Source of the DNA: an uncultured Algibacter sp.
Lineage (GTDB): Bacteria; Bacteroidota; Bacteroidia; Flavobacteriales; Flavobacteriaceae
Assembly: GCF_947490405.1 (NCBI RefSeq)
Contig: NZ_CANLGU010000002.1
Coordinates: forward strand, 248,001-312,000
Direction: 5' to 3'
Length of the DNA: 64,000 nucleotides
In this document: in pieces, positions 17,715 through 25,877 of the stretch
How the letters are laid out: every line of letters begins with the position of its first letter
Numbering within the stretch: the stretch's first letter is position 1
Translations under genes and position numbers: made by a program
Notes under the pieces: generated by a model
What the model saw: the letters and a program-made list of their open reading frames with translations, nothing else
The model's database searches: none
What the model was told of the DNA's origin: nothing

Positions 17715-19268
17715 ATGAATAAAATAGCGACTGATTTTGGTATAGATAAGGCACTAGAAATTTTGAGTGTAAAACCTATTAATGAAGGCACATCTACGGG
17801 GTCAAATAATTTTTCTAATGGGGGTAGTATTGAAAGTTATTCGCCAGTAGATGGACAACTTATCGGAAAAGTAAAAACGACTACAAAAGAAGACTATGCG
17901 CAAGTGATGGATGCTGCAACTTCAGCATTTAAAACTTGGAGAACTATGCCAGCACCACAGCGTGGAGAAATTGTACGCCAATTTGGAGATAAATTACGCG
18001 AAAAGAAAGAAGCCCTAGGAAAATTGGTGTCTTATGAAATGGGTAAAAGCTATCAAGAAGGTTTAGGTGAAGTACAAGAAATGATTGATATCTGCGATTT
18101 TGCTGTTGGGTTATCACGACAACTACACGGACTAACCATGCATTCTGAGCGCCCTGGACATCGTATGTACGAGCAGTATCATCCTCTTGGTATTGTAGGC
18201 ATTATTTCAGCATTTAATTTTCCAGTTGCAGTTTGGGCGTGGAACACAGCTTTAGCTTGGATTTGTGGTGATGTTTGTGTTTGGAAACCTTCTGAGAAAA
18301 CACCGCTTTGTGGGATTGCTTGTCAAAATATTGCTGCTGCAGTTTTTGCTGAAAATAATTTACCAGAAGGTATTTCATGCTTGATTAATGGGGATTATAG
18401 TGTTGGTGAATTTATGACGAAGGATACACGTATACCATTAATATCTGCAACTGGTTCAACTAGAATGGGTAAAATTGTGGCTAAAGAAGTTGCGGGGCGT
18501 TTAGGAAAATCACTTTTAGAATTAGGTGGCAATAATGCTATTATAGTAACCCCTGACGCCGATATAAAAATGACAGTGATTGGTGCTGTTTTTGGTGCTG
18601 TTGGTACTGCAGGTCAGCGTTGTACCTCTACACGTCGTTTAATTATTCATGAATCGATTTATGATAAAGTAAAAAACGCTGTGGCTGATGCTTACAAACA
18701 ATTACATATTGGAAATCCTTTAGATGAAAACAATCATGTAGGCCCTTTAATTGATGTTGATGCAGTAGATATGTATAATCAGGCTTTAGAAAACGTAGTT
18801 AAAGAAGGTGGAAATATTGTAGTAGAAGGTGGTGTACTTTCAGGAGAAGGTTACGAAAGTGGTTGTTATGTTAAACCAGCAATCGCAGAAGCAAAACCCC
18901 ATTTTGAGATTGTACAACACGAAACATTCGCACCAGTTTTATATTTATTAAAATACTCTGGTAATATTGAAAATGCAATTGATATTCAAAATGAAGTAGC
19001 TCAAGGCTTATCTTCTGCTATTATGACAAATAATTTACGTGAAGCAGAACGATTCTTATCTGTTCAAGGTTCAGATTGTGGAATAGCCAATGTAAATATT
19101 GGAACATCTGGTGCAGAAATAGGTGGTGCTTTTGGAGGTGAAAAAGACACTGGTGGCGGACGTGAATCAGGCTCTGATGCTTGGAAAATTTACATGCGTA
19201 GACAAACTAATACTATTAATTATACTACAGAGTTACCTTTAGCTCAAGGGATTAAATTTGATTTATAA
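17715..19268 (+). CDS. Aldehyde dehydrogenase, ALDH7 (antiquitin-like) family
   Basis: 517 residues. NAD-binding and catalytic residues are present: FNFPVAVWAWN, KPSEKTPL, Glu269 in LLELGGNN and the nucleophile Cys303 in GTAGQRCTSTRR. The segment RPGHRMYEQYHPLGIVG and the C-terminal GGEKDTGGGRESGSDAWK are typical of ALDH7, which oxidises alpha-aminoadipate semialdehyde in lysine breakdown. It stands alone between an opposite gene and an OmpA-like pair, so the substrate is not confirmed by context. A TATATTCG -7-like box lies upstream at about 17671. Confidence 0.92.
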   Translation: MNKIATDFGIDKALEILSVKPINEGTSTGSNNFSNGGSIESYSPVDGQLIGKVKTTTKEDYAQVMDAATSAFKTWRTMPAPQRGEIVRQFGDKLREKKEALGKLVSYEMGKSYQEGLGEVQEMIDICDFAVGLSRQLHGLTMHSERPGHRMYEQYHPLGIVGIISAFNFPVAVWAWNTALAWICGDVCVWKPSEKTPLCGIACQNIAAAVFAENNLPEGISCLINGDYSVGEFMTKDTRIPLISATGSTRMGKIVAKEVAGRLGKSLLELGGNNAIIVTPDADIKMTVIGAVFGAVGTAGQRCTSTRRLIIHESIYDKVKNAVADAYKQLHIGNPLDENNHVGPLIDVDAVDMYNQALENVVKEGGNIVVEGGVLSGEGYESGCYVKPAIAEAKPHFEIVQHETFAPVLYLLKYSGNIENAIDIQNEVAQGLSSAIMTNNLREAERFLSVQGSDCGIANVNIGTSGAEIGGAFGGEKDTGGGRESGSDAWKIYMRRQTNTINYTTELPLAQGIKFDL

Positions 19269-19297
19269 AGGTAAATGATTTTACTCAATTTTTATAG

Positions 19298-19327
19298 AGT
19301 CACATTCTTAGAATGTGACTTTTTTTG
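19298..19327 (+). terminator. Intrinsic terminator after the aldehyde dehydrogenase gene
   Basis: AGTCACATTC pairs perfectly with GAATGTGACT around a TTA loop and is followed by seven T residues. Confidence 0.9.
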
Positions 19328-19406
19328 TTTTATGGTTCTTACTGTATGAGCTTAAAGTGTTATATTGTAAGCACTTATAATTTTATTAACCATAAACTAT
19401 TTAAAG

Positions 19407-20342
19407 ATGAGTAAAAAAACATCCTATCTTTTAGGAATTATACTCACTATTATTCTCGGGACAATTTTGTATTATTTTCTTTGTTGCAGTATATGCTGTG
19501 GTCAAGAAAGTTGTGGACACAAAAAAGATGAGACTAAAAGTGCAGTAACTCCAGAAATTAAAGATGCAACCAGAAATGCATTTATGATTAAAGACGCCAA
19601 CAGCGACTTTAACATTAAAATGAATGACAATTTCAATTTCAAAACTTCTAATTTTTCAATTCTAGATCCAGTATCACAAGATGTTGATAAAGGTGTTTTA
19701 AAATTAAAAGATTATTTATTAGCAAACCCTTCAAAAGATATTGAAATTACAGGGTTTTATAAAAGCGATGAAGTTAATAATTCTGCATATCCAAATTTAG
19801 GATTAGCACGCGCAAATTCGGTTAAAAACTATTTGGTATTACACGATATACCCTCAAAACAAATAGATACTTATGGTAAGTTAAATAATGATATTAATCC
19901 AGATGTAAATAGCACATTATTTGGGCCTCTTGAATTTGGAATACTAACTACAGATGCATCAGATGCTTCATACATGGAAGCTTTGGAAAAGGTCTGTGAT
20001 GCAGTTAGAGCAAACCCATTAGTACTTCATTTTAAAACCGGTCAAGCTGCCATTAACTTATCTTCAGAGCAACGTCAAAAAATTGCAGATATTTCGCATT
20101 GTGTCGATAAATTAGGAGTAAAGATTCAAGTGGTTGGGCATACAGATAATACAGGAGATGCTGCAAACAATGTTGTATTAGGACTAAAACGTGCAGATTT
20201 TGCCAAAGGCTACTTAACTAGAAATGGTATTTTAGAGGGCAATATTGAAACATCATCTAAAGGACAAACAGAACCTATTGCAGATAATGCAACAGATGAA
20301 GGTAAAGCAGAAAACAGAAGAACAGTAATAACAATTAACTAA
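19407..20342 (+). CDS. OmpA-family protein with two OmpA-like domains
   Basis: 311 residues. One N-terminal membrane helix (SYLLGIILTIILGTILYYFL) followed by four closely spaced Cys (CCSICCGQESC). Residues 95-160 look like a diverged OmpA domain (DIEITGFYKSDE, LGLARANSVKNYL) and residues 205-311 a full one (VVGHTDNTGDAANNVVLGLKRADFAK, ending in NRRTVITIN), with the peptidoglycan-binding Asp and Arg. It probably tethers an inner-membrane complex to the cell wall. It is followed after 25 bases by a small membrane protein on the same strand, so the two are likely co-transcribed. Confidence 0.88.
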   Translation: MSKKTSYLLGIILTIILGTILYYFLCCSICCGQESCGHKKDETKSAVTPEIKDATRNAFMIKDANSDFNIKMNDNFNFKTSNFSILDPVSQDVDKGVLKLKDYLLANPSKDIEITGFYKSDEVNNSAYPNLGLARANSVKNYLVLHDIPSKQIDTYGKLNNDINPDVNSTLFGPLEFGILTTDASDASYMEALEKVCDAVRANPLVLHFKTGQAAINLSSEQRQKIADISHCVDKLGVKIQVVGHTDNTGDAANNVVLGLKRADFAKGYLTRNGILEGNIETSSKGQTEPIADNATDEGKAENRRTVITIN

Positions 20343-20367
20343 ATTAAAAATATAAAAATATAAAATT

Positions 20368-20901
20368 ATGAATTGGTGTATATTAATTCCATTATTAGTT
20401 GGTGCAATTTGTGCAATTTTAGGATACTTATTAGGAAAACTTTTAGGAGGCGGTAATGATAATGATTGTGAAGATAGAATTGCAAAATTACAAGCGGATT
20501 TAGAAGCTTGTAGAAAAAGTAGAGTGTCTTTAGAAAGTGATTTAAAAACGACACAAGCTTCATTAGCATCCTCATTAACAGCTGCTAGTACAGGAACGCT
20601 TGTAGCTTTTGATGCAGCCGCAGCCAAAGCCGTATTTGGTAAAAAAATAAAAGAAAACGATTTAACGGTAGTTGAAGGTATTGGTCCAAAAATCCAAGAG
20701 CTATTCCTCAACCATGATGTTACAACTTGGAAATCTCTTTCTGAATGTTCCATTGAAAAATGTCAAGACGTTTTAAGGTCTGGAGGAGATCGTTTTAAAA
20801 TGCACAACCCTGGTACATGGCCAGAGCAAGCTAAAATGGCCTATGAAGGAAATTGGAAGCAGCTTTTAAAATGGCAAGATGAGCTCGATGGTGGAAAATA
20901 A
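20368..20901 (+). CDS. Membrane protein with coiled coil and helix-hairpin-helix-like domain
   Basis: 177 residues. An N-terminal membrane helix (ILIPLLVGAICAILGYLLG) with a glycine-rich end, a short coiled coil (residues 38-65), and a C-terminal domain starting LTVVEGIGPKIQELF that resembles the helix-hairpin-helix/DUF4332-type fold seen in predicted 5'-nuclease-like proteins. No catalytic residues can be assigned. Partner of the OmpA-like gene just upstream, so it may belong to an envelope complex. The function is unknown. Confidence 0.8.
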   Translation: MNWCILIPLLVGAICAILGYLLGKLLGGGNDNDCEDRIAKLQADLEACRKSRVSLESDLKTTQASLASSLTAASTGTLVAFDAAAAKAVFGKKIKENDLTVVEGIGPKIQELFLNHDVTTWKSLSECSIEKCQDVLRSGGDRFKMHNPGTWPEQAKMAYEGNWKQLLKWQDELDGGK

Positions 20902-20927
20902 CATATTGTAAATTAATACTAAAGAAA

Positions 20928-20957
20928 AAACCGTTTCAGTAATGAAACGGTTTTTTT
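20928..20957 (+). terminator. Intrinsic terminator after the OmpA-like pair
   Basis: AAACCGTTTCA pairs with TGAAACGGTTT around a short GTAA loop, followed by a run of T residues. Confidence 0.92.
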
Positions 20958-21041
20958 GTATATTCAATGAAAGATTAAACCTTTTTGATACTATTCAGTC
21001 TAAGAGGTTATTATGATAGTTTAGTTTTAATTTTTTAAGCC

Positions 21042-22433
21042 ATGAAAGAAAAGCACATTCAGCATTTGTATAGACGCATTGGTTTTGGAATATTACCTTC
21101 AACACTTCAAAAGGTAGCTACAAAAAGTAAGAAGCACAATGTAAATGATTTAATTAAGGCTTCTAAAACGTACACCATACTAGAAGTAGATATTTCTGAG
21201 ATCAAAGATGTTTTTGGTGGTATGATGATGAGTGGTACTAAAATAGATAATGAAACACGCCGAAAATTACAGAAAATAAGTAGAAAAAAACAAGTAGAAC
21301 TTAATGTGTCTTGGATTAACCGATTAGCAAGCACATCAGAATTACTTCGTGAGAAAATGACTTTGTTCTGGGCGAACCATTTTGTGTGTAAAGACAATAG
21401 TATAGTTTACATTCAAAACTTCAACAATACACTTAGAACCCATGCTTTAGGGAACTTTAGAGATTTTGTAAATGCTATTTCTAAAGAAGCGGCGATGACA
21501 AAATACCTTAACACCAAGCAAAATAGAAAACAAAAGCCTAATGAAAATTTTGCCCGTGAACTCATGGAATTATTTACCTTAGGAGAAGGCCATTATACTG
21601 AAGACGATATTAAAGAAAGCGCGAGAGCTTTTACGGGCTATAGTCATAATTTAAAAGGCGAATTTGTATTTAAAAAACGCCAACACGATTATACCGATAA
21701 AACTTTTTTTGGAAACACTGGAAATTTTACTGGAGAAGATATCATAGATATCATATTAAAAGAACGCCAATGTGCTAAATACATTTGTACTAAAGTATAT
21801 CGTTATTTTGTTAATGATCAGGTAGATGATGGACATGTAAATGCCATGACCGATGTGTTTTATAAAGACTACAATATTGAAAAATTAATGCAATTCGTTT
21901 TAATGTCTGATTGGTTTTACGACGACAAAAATATAGGCACAAAAATTAAATCGCCCATAGAATTTTTAGTTGGTTTAAAACAAACAGTTCCGGTTACTTT
22001 TAAAAACAAAAAGCAAGTTATACAGATTCAACGATTGTTAGGACAAACATTATTAGATCCTCCAAATGTAGCAGGTTGGAAAGGTGGTAGAAATTGGATT
22101 GATAGTAACACTATTGTATTGCGTTTAAAACTCCCATCATTATTATTAAACAACGCTTATATTTCAAATGTTAAAGAAGGAAAACAAGACGCTATAATGA
22201 CTCAAAAAAAAGAACAGTTCAAGAAAAAATACGGCAAGCGTTTTAACACGCAAACCAATTGGAATCATTTTGAAAAGCACTTTAAAAACGTAGCTTTACA
22301 AGATATGGATCCTCATATTTTAGCGCAACCCGTAACTAAAGATGCAAAAGCATATTTGCAATCTTTGGCTAAACTATCTAAACACGAGTATTGCATACAA
22401 CTTATGTCGTTACCCGAATACCAAATGTGCTAA
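21042..22433 (+). CDS. DUF1800 domain protein
   Basis: 463 residues. Typical DUF1800 motifs: HLYRRIGFG at the N-terminus, REKMTLFWANHFV, NENFARELMELFTLGEGHYTE, ARAFTGYS, FVNDQVDDG and LLDPPNVAGWKGGRNWI. DUF1800 proteins are paired with DUF1501 proteins throughout Bacteroidota and planctomycetes, but the joint activity is not known. No signal peptide is obvious. Next gene follows after 24 bases. Confidence 0.92.
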   Translation: MKEKHIQHLYRRIGFGILPSTLQKVATKSKKHNVNDLIKASKTYTILEVDISEIKDVFGGMMMSGTKIDNETRRKLQKISRKKQVELNVSWINRLASTSELLREKMTLFWANHFVCKDNSIVYIQNFNNTLRTHALGNFRDFVNAISKEAAMTKYLNTKQNRKQKPNENFARELMELFTLGEGHYTEDDIKESARAFTGYSHNLKGEFVFKKRQHDYTDKTFFGNTGNFTGEDIIDIILKERQCAKYICTKVYRYFVNDQVDDGHVNAMTDVFYKDYNIEKLMQFVLMSDWFYDDKNIGTKIKSPIEFLVGLKQTVPVTFKNKKQVIQIQRLLGQTLLDPPNVAGWKGGRNWIDSNTIVLRLKLPSLLLNNAYISNVKEGKQDAIMTQKKEQFKKKYGKRFNTQTNWNHFEKHFKNVALQDMDPHILAQPVTKDAKAYLQSLAKLSKHEYCIQLMSLPEYQMC

Positions 22434-22457
22434 TTTATCTTAGAAAATTATTTAGTT

Positions 22458-23648
22458 ATGGACAGAAGAAAATTTTTAAAACAATCCTCTCTAGCAAGTA
22501 GCCTATTTTTTGTGCCTAGTTTTGTTAGAGCCTTTGAGGAAGTAGCAAGTAGTAAGTTAGGTTATAAACGCTTAGTAATTATTCAACTCTCTGGCGGTAA
22601 TGATGGTTTAAATACCGTTGTACCTTATAGAAACGATTTGTATTATAAAGCGCGTCCAAATCTGGGGTTATCGCAAAACGAGATTATAAAATTAAATGAT
22701 AATGTAGGTTTAAATATCAATTTAGCACCATTAAAACGCCTTTACGATAAAGGTTACGTATCCATAATCAATAATGTGGGATATCCAAACCCTATTCGCT
22801 CGCATTTTAGATCAATGGACATTTGGCAAACGGCCTCAGATTCTAATCAATATTCACAAAGTGGGTGGATAGGGCGTTATTTAGATAATTATGGCAAACA
22901 ATCTCATAGTGCTATTGAGATAGATGATAGTTTGTCGCTAGCTATGAAAGGCGAAAGCATGAATGCTATAGCAACAAAAGATGCAAAAACCATGTACAAC
23001 TTATCAAAAGGGCCTTATTTAAAAAATATAAATAAGCACTTGGCAGACGAGCATTTAAGCGAGCATAATTTGGGGTATTTGTATAAATCTATGATAGCAG
23101 CAGAGTCGTCTGCAAAATATATTTACGAAACCACCAGAACCGTAGTTAGTAAAAAAGAATACCCAAACACTAAGTTTGGTAAGCAAATGAAAACTACAGC
23201 ACAATTTATAAATTCTCATTTAGATACCAAGGTGTTTTATACCTCACTGGATGGTTTTGATACGCACGTAAACCAAAAAGGCGCACAAAAAAAACTATTA
23301 CAAACCTACGCAGAAAGTGTGGAAGCTTTTGTAGAAGATTTAAAAGCGAATAACACATTTAAAGACACTTTAATTTTAACATTTTCTGAGTTTGGGCGTC
23401 GTGTAAATCAAAATGCTAGTGTAGGCACAGATCATGGTACAGCTAATAATGTTTTTATAATAGGCGAAAATTTAAAAACACAAGGGCTTTACAATAACAT
23501 GCCAAACCTTGGCGATTTAGACGATAATGGTGATTTAAAATTCGAAATAGATTTTAGAGCCATATATGCCACCGTTTTAGACAAATGGCTAGAGGTAGAC
23601 GACAAAAAAGTATTGAACAAATCCTTTAGTCAACTCAATTTTATTTAA
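22458..23648 (+). CDS. DUF1501 domain protein with Tat signal
   Basis: 396 residues. A twin-arginine signal (MDRRKFLKQSSLASSLFF) marks export in folded form. The domain belongs to the alkaline-phosphatase/sulfatase-like fold: VIIQLSGGNDGLNTVVP, HFRSMDIWQTA, SLDGFDTHVNQ, TFSEFGRRVNQNAS.GTDHGTAN, which include the metal-binding Asp/His set. It forms an operon with the DUF1800 gene. The stop codon is followed six bases later by a dispersed hairpin element. Confidence 0.92.
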   Translation: MDRRKFLKQSSLASSLFFVPSFVRAFEEVASSKLGYKRLVIIQLSGGNDGLNTVVPYRNDLYYKARPNLGLSQNEIIKLNDNVGLNINLAPLKRLYDKGYVSIINNVGYPNPIRSHFRSMDIWQTASDSNQYSQSGWIGRYLDNYGKQSHSAIEIDDSLSLAMKGESMNAIATKDAKTMYNLSKGPYLKNINKHLADEHLSEHNLGYLYKSMIAAESSAKYIYETTRTVVSKKEYPNTKFGKQMKTTAQFINSHLDTKVFYTSLDGFDTHVNQKGAQKKLLQTYAESVEAFVEDLKANNTFKDTLILTFSEFGRRVNQNASVGTDHGTANNVFIIGENLKTQGLYNNMPNLGDLDDNGDLKFEIDFRAIYATVLDKWLEVDDKKVLNKSFSQLNFI

Positions 23649-23654
23649 AATAAC

Positions 23655-23740
23655 TTGGGCGTTACCCGCAAGGGGTAGGGCTTTCACTAGTCGCTCCTCC
23701 TTAGGTCGGGAGCTCCAACATGCCGTTCAATCCCTAACGC
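23655..23740 (+). repeat. Dispersed hairpin element, copy 2 of 5
   Basis: TTGGGCGTTACCC start, GGGTAGGGCTTTCAC arm, GCTCC/GGAGC tip stem, and TCAATCCCTAACGC end. It begins exactly six bases (AATAAC) after the DUF1501 stop codon. The 65 bases that follow (to 23805) match the region after copy 1, including GTTTTTTAAA and TTCGTTTA(A/G)CGTT, so the element is joined to the cassette 3' flank in both places. Confidence 0.9.
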
Positions 23741-23797
23741 GGGCATATTTGCTAGCTAAGTTTTTTAAATATACTTTGTTGAATTTTTGGAAGTTTC

Positions 23798-23820
23798 GTT
23801 TAACGTTGTTGTACACAGTA
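23798..23820. other. Cassette 3' junction, copy B
   Basis: GTTTAAC at 23798-23804 followed by GTTGTTGTACACAGTA. The same GTTGTACACAGTA occurs at 9156-9168 beside the PIN gene. The payload stop codon begins three bases downstream. The inverted form TTGTACACAATAA occurs on the other side of the gene (about 24384-24396), so the payload is bracketed by inverted TTGTACACA motifs. Confidence 0.6.
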
Positions 23821-23823
23821 TTT

Positions 23824-24372
23824 TTATTTCAATATAAATGTCAATCCAATTCCGATAGCAATAAGTGGAAAAAGAAAAATGATTTGACTTGTCATTATCC
23901 AAAATAGAAATTTAATGAACTGTAGAGCATTCATTTCCGTAATTTTTTCCTTTTTTGTGATTTTAACAAGTTCGGAATATTCCATTTTCATAAAGTTAGA
24001 CTTGCTGATTTTCAAGTCGATTATTCCAATTTCATTAATTCCTTTTTTATATCCATTAAAAACAGATTTCGGGTAAATCCAGAAACTGTAACCCATAGCC
24101 CATAAACTCAAAAAACCTAATTGAAAATGTTTCCAAATTCCCGTAGAAATTTCCCAACCAGCTATAAATCCTTCTCCTTTCCAAGAAGTATCACAATTAT
24201 TCAAAATATGTTGAATGTCGTGAATATGTAATGCTTCTCTTCTGAATTTTGGATTAGGTAAATTTAATTTTAACCCAAACACTTTAAATTCAAAGGTTTC
24301 ATCGTCAATTCCTCCATCTTTTGGAATTCCGTTTTTGATATAAAATTCGGTTAATAATTTATCCAATGTCAT
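23824..24372 (-). CDS. COQ4-like membrane protein (cassette payload)
   Basis: 182 residues. Residues 51-67 read HDIQH, eleven residues, then Glu, an exact fit to the HDxxHx11E zinc motif of COQ4, a protein of ubiquinone synthesis; the preceding LPNPKFRREALHI and following GFIAGWEIST are compatible with that fold. A hydrophobic segment near residue 85 and a strong C-terminal helix (FLFPLIAIGIGLTFIL) suggest membrane attachment. Flavobacteria use menaquinone, so a role in ubiquinone synthesis is unlikely and the true function is unknown. The gene sits between flanks shared with the PIN gene. Confidence 0.7.
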   Translation of the reverse strand: MTLDKLLTEFYIKNGIPKDGGIDDETFEFKVFGLKLNLPNPKFRREALHIHDIQHILNNCDTSWKGEGFIAGWEISTGIWKHFQLGFLSLWAMGYSFWIYPKSVFNGYKKGINEIGIIDLKISKSNFMKMEYSELVKITKKEKITEMNALQFIKFLFWIMTSQIIFLFPLIAIGIGLTFILK

Positions 24373-24390
24373 TTTTCGTGGGTTATTGTG

Positions 24391-24472
24391 TACAATGCAA
24401 AGATAAAGTTCCGTTTCAATGAACTTTATCGATTGTTAAACGAATTTATCATTTTTTTCTGACAAATTCAAG
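24391..24472 (-). promoter_or_regulatory. Conserved cassette 5' flank with promoter (copy B)
   Basis: Matches 10043-10124 at 79 of 82 positions. Carries the -7 box TATCTTTG on the minus strand (24398-24405), 25 bases before the COQ4-like start, and the same perfect 10-bp inverted repeat. The outer end is TGACAAATTCAAG. Confidence 0.8.
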
Positions 24473-24587
24473 CGGTGCTTACCCAAAGAATAACAACTAT
24501 AAAAAGCTTATAGGTTTTTGGAAACAAGGCTAAATTTATAGCACTAGCAAAACATGTTAATTCCTAAAAACAGAAAAAAAAAGACAT

Positions 24588-24650
24588 AAAAAAAACCTTG
24601 AATCCAATCTTGACGATTTGGGGCACAAGGTTTAATTAAAAAGATTAATA
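24588..24650 (-). ncRNA. Candidate small RNA of about 60 nt ending in an intrinsic terminator
   Basis: A full Bacteroidota promoter on the minus strand (TTTG at 24683-24686, 18 bases, TATCTTTG at 24657-24664) lies about 60 bases before a hairpin, AAACCTTG / CAAGGTTT (24593-24600 and 24626-24633), that ends in a run of T residues on that strand. An inner stem (CCAAATC / GATTGG) adds structure. There is no reading frame between promoter and terminator. The hairpin could simply end the upstream lipoprotein transcript, but the promoter lies after that gene's stop, which favours an independent short transcript. Confidence 0.5.
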
Positions 24651-24656
24651 GCGGTG

Positions 24657-24686
24657 CAAAGATAGGAATTATTCTATGTTTTCAAA
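24657..24686 (-). promoter_or_regulatory. Promoter of the candidate small RNA
   Basis: TTTG -33 box and TATCTTTG -7 box with 18-base spacing, the consensus arrangement of the primary sigma factor in Bacteroidota. Confidence 0.6.
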
Positions 24687-24734
24687 ATTCCAATGTTAAC
24701 TTAAGGTTAAATCTATTAACATTTGTTAATTTAT

Positions 24735-25670
24735 TTACCATTGTTTTTGGGTGGTACTTAAGCCTTGATAAAATACTGTTGAATCTCCTTGATTGATAGC
24801 CAAATTATTAGCGTCTCCATTGAAGACCCAAATATTTTTCCCAATTACATTTAAAAAACCTAATTGTCCACCGCTTTCGTAAATAGCTAAATACCCTGTT
24901 GAAGTTGTTGGCATATTACTACCTTTAAGAACTAAAAAATTATCACCGATAGTTGTTGAATTTAAAGTGTTTCCTAAATCTAAATACTCATCTGAAATAT
25001 TTGTACTAGACTGTTTAATTTTTATAGTTGCTCCAGAAGACTCACTAAGCATTTTATATTTAACAGCAAATATATAGCTCCCATTAGGTATTGTTACACC
25101 ATCATTATTTGCTATGGTTGCTTCTGAAAGTGTTCCGCTTGAAGGTGTTGCGCTATAGTCTAAATCTGTCATTGCAGATTTGTTTATATCATTTAAACTA
25201 TTAGCCAAATTATTATATTCTACTTCGGTAATTATTACCCAATCTCCATCGTTGGCTGAGGAATATGCCGATTTTGAAGTAGATAAAAAGCTTTCAATAT
25301 CATCTATGTCATTAAGATTAAAAGTTGCTGTAGCTGTTGCAGAGTTAGAAGCGTCTATAATAGAAATGTTAGCTGATATAATTGGATTGGTTTCAAAATC
25401 AAATAATGAAGCGTCAGCAACACTAATTACTCCCGTACTAGGATTGATGTTTAAAGCACCTGCAACAGTTTGAGAGGCAATAGCGAAACTTAAAGTACCA
25501 TCTCCAACAGCTTGTAAAGTACCTATAACATCTCCATTAACTGGGTTTTCATCAATAGTGGTTACTAAATTTTGTGCATTGATTCCCTTGTTATTACTTG
25601 AATCATCACTTTTACTACAGGCTAAAATAAATGTAAATAGTAAAATTGTAAATAATTTGATTGTTTTCAT
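24735..25670 (-). CDS. Lipoprotein with a cadherin-like repeat
   Basis: 311 residues. Lipoprotein signal ending in FILACSKSDD with the Ser/Asp-rich tether common on flavobacterial surface lipoproteins. Residues 35-120 form a cadherin-like repeat (TIDENPVNGDVIGTL, LSFAIAS, LNINPSTGVISVADASLFDFE). The C-terminal 190 residues are beta-rich and not recognised; they end in FYQGLSTTQKQW. It is probably a surface-exposed binding protein. It stands alone, with a candidate small RNA downstream. Confidence 0.8.
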   Translation of the reverse strand: MKTIKLFTILLFTFILACSKSDDSSNNKGINAQNLVTTIDENPVNGDVIGTLQAVGDGTLSFAIASQTVAGALNINPSTGVISVADASLFDFETNPIISANISIIDASNSATATATFNLNDIDDIESFLSTSKSAYSSANDGDWVIITEVEYNNLANSLNDINKSAMTDLDYSATPSSGTLSEATIANNDGVTIPNGSYIFAVKYKMLSESSGATIKIKQSSTNISDEYLDLGNTLNSTTIGDNFLVLKGSNMPTTSTGYLAIYESGGQLGFLNVIGKNIWVFNGDANNLAINQGDSTVFYQGLSTTQKQW

Positions 25671-25877
25671 GATTTCTTTGATTTAAAGATTCGATTATTA
25701 ATAGCTTGCAAAGTATATTACTACTGTAGTACACAATACCATATATGTAACAAAAGATGTTAAATATGTAACATCGTTTAATTTGCTATAGATTGAATAT
25801 GATATTACTTTGAATCAAAGAAATAATAATTAATAAGTGTTTATGATTAAGAGTGAATATTGACTTTGTACTTAAAA

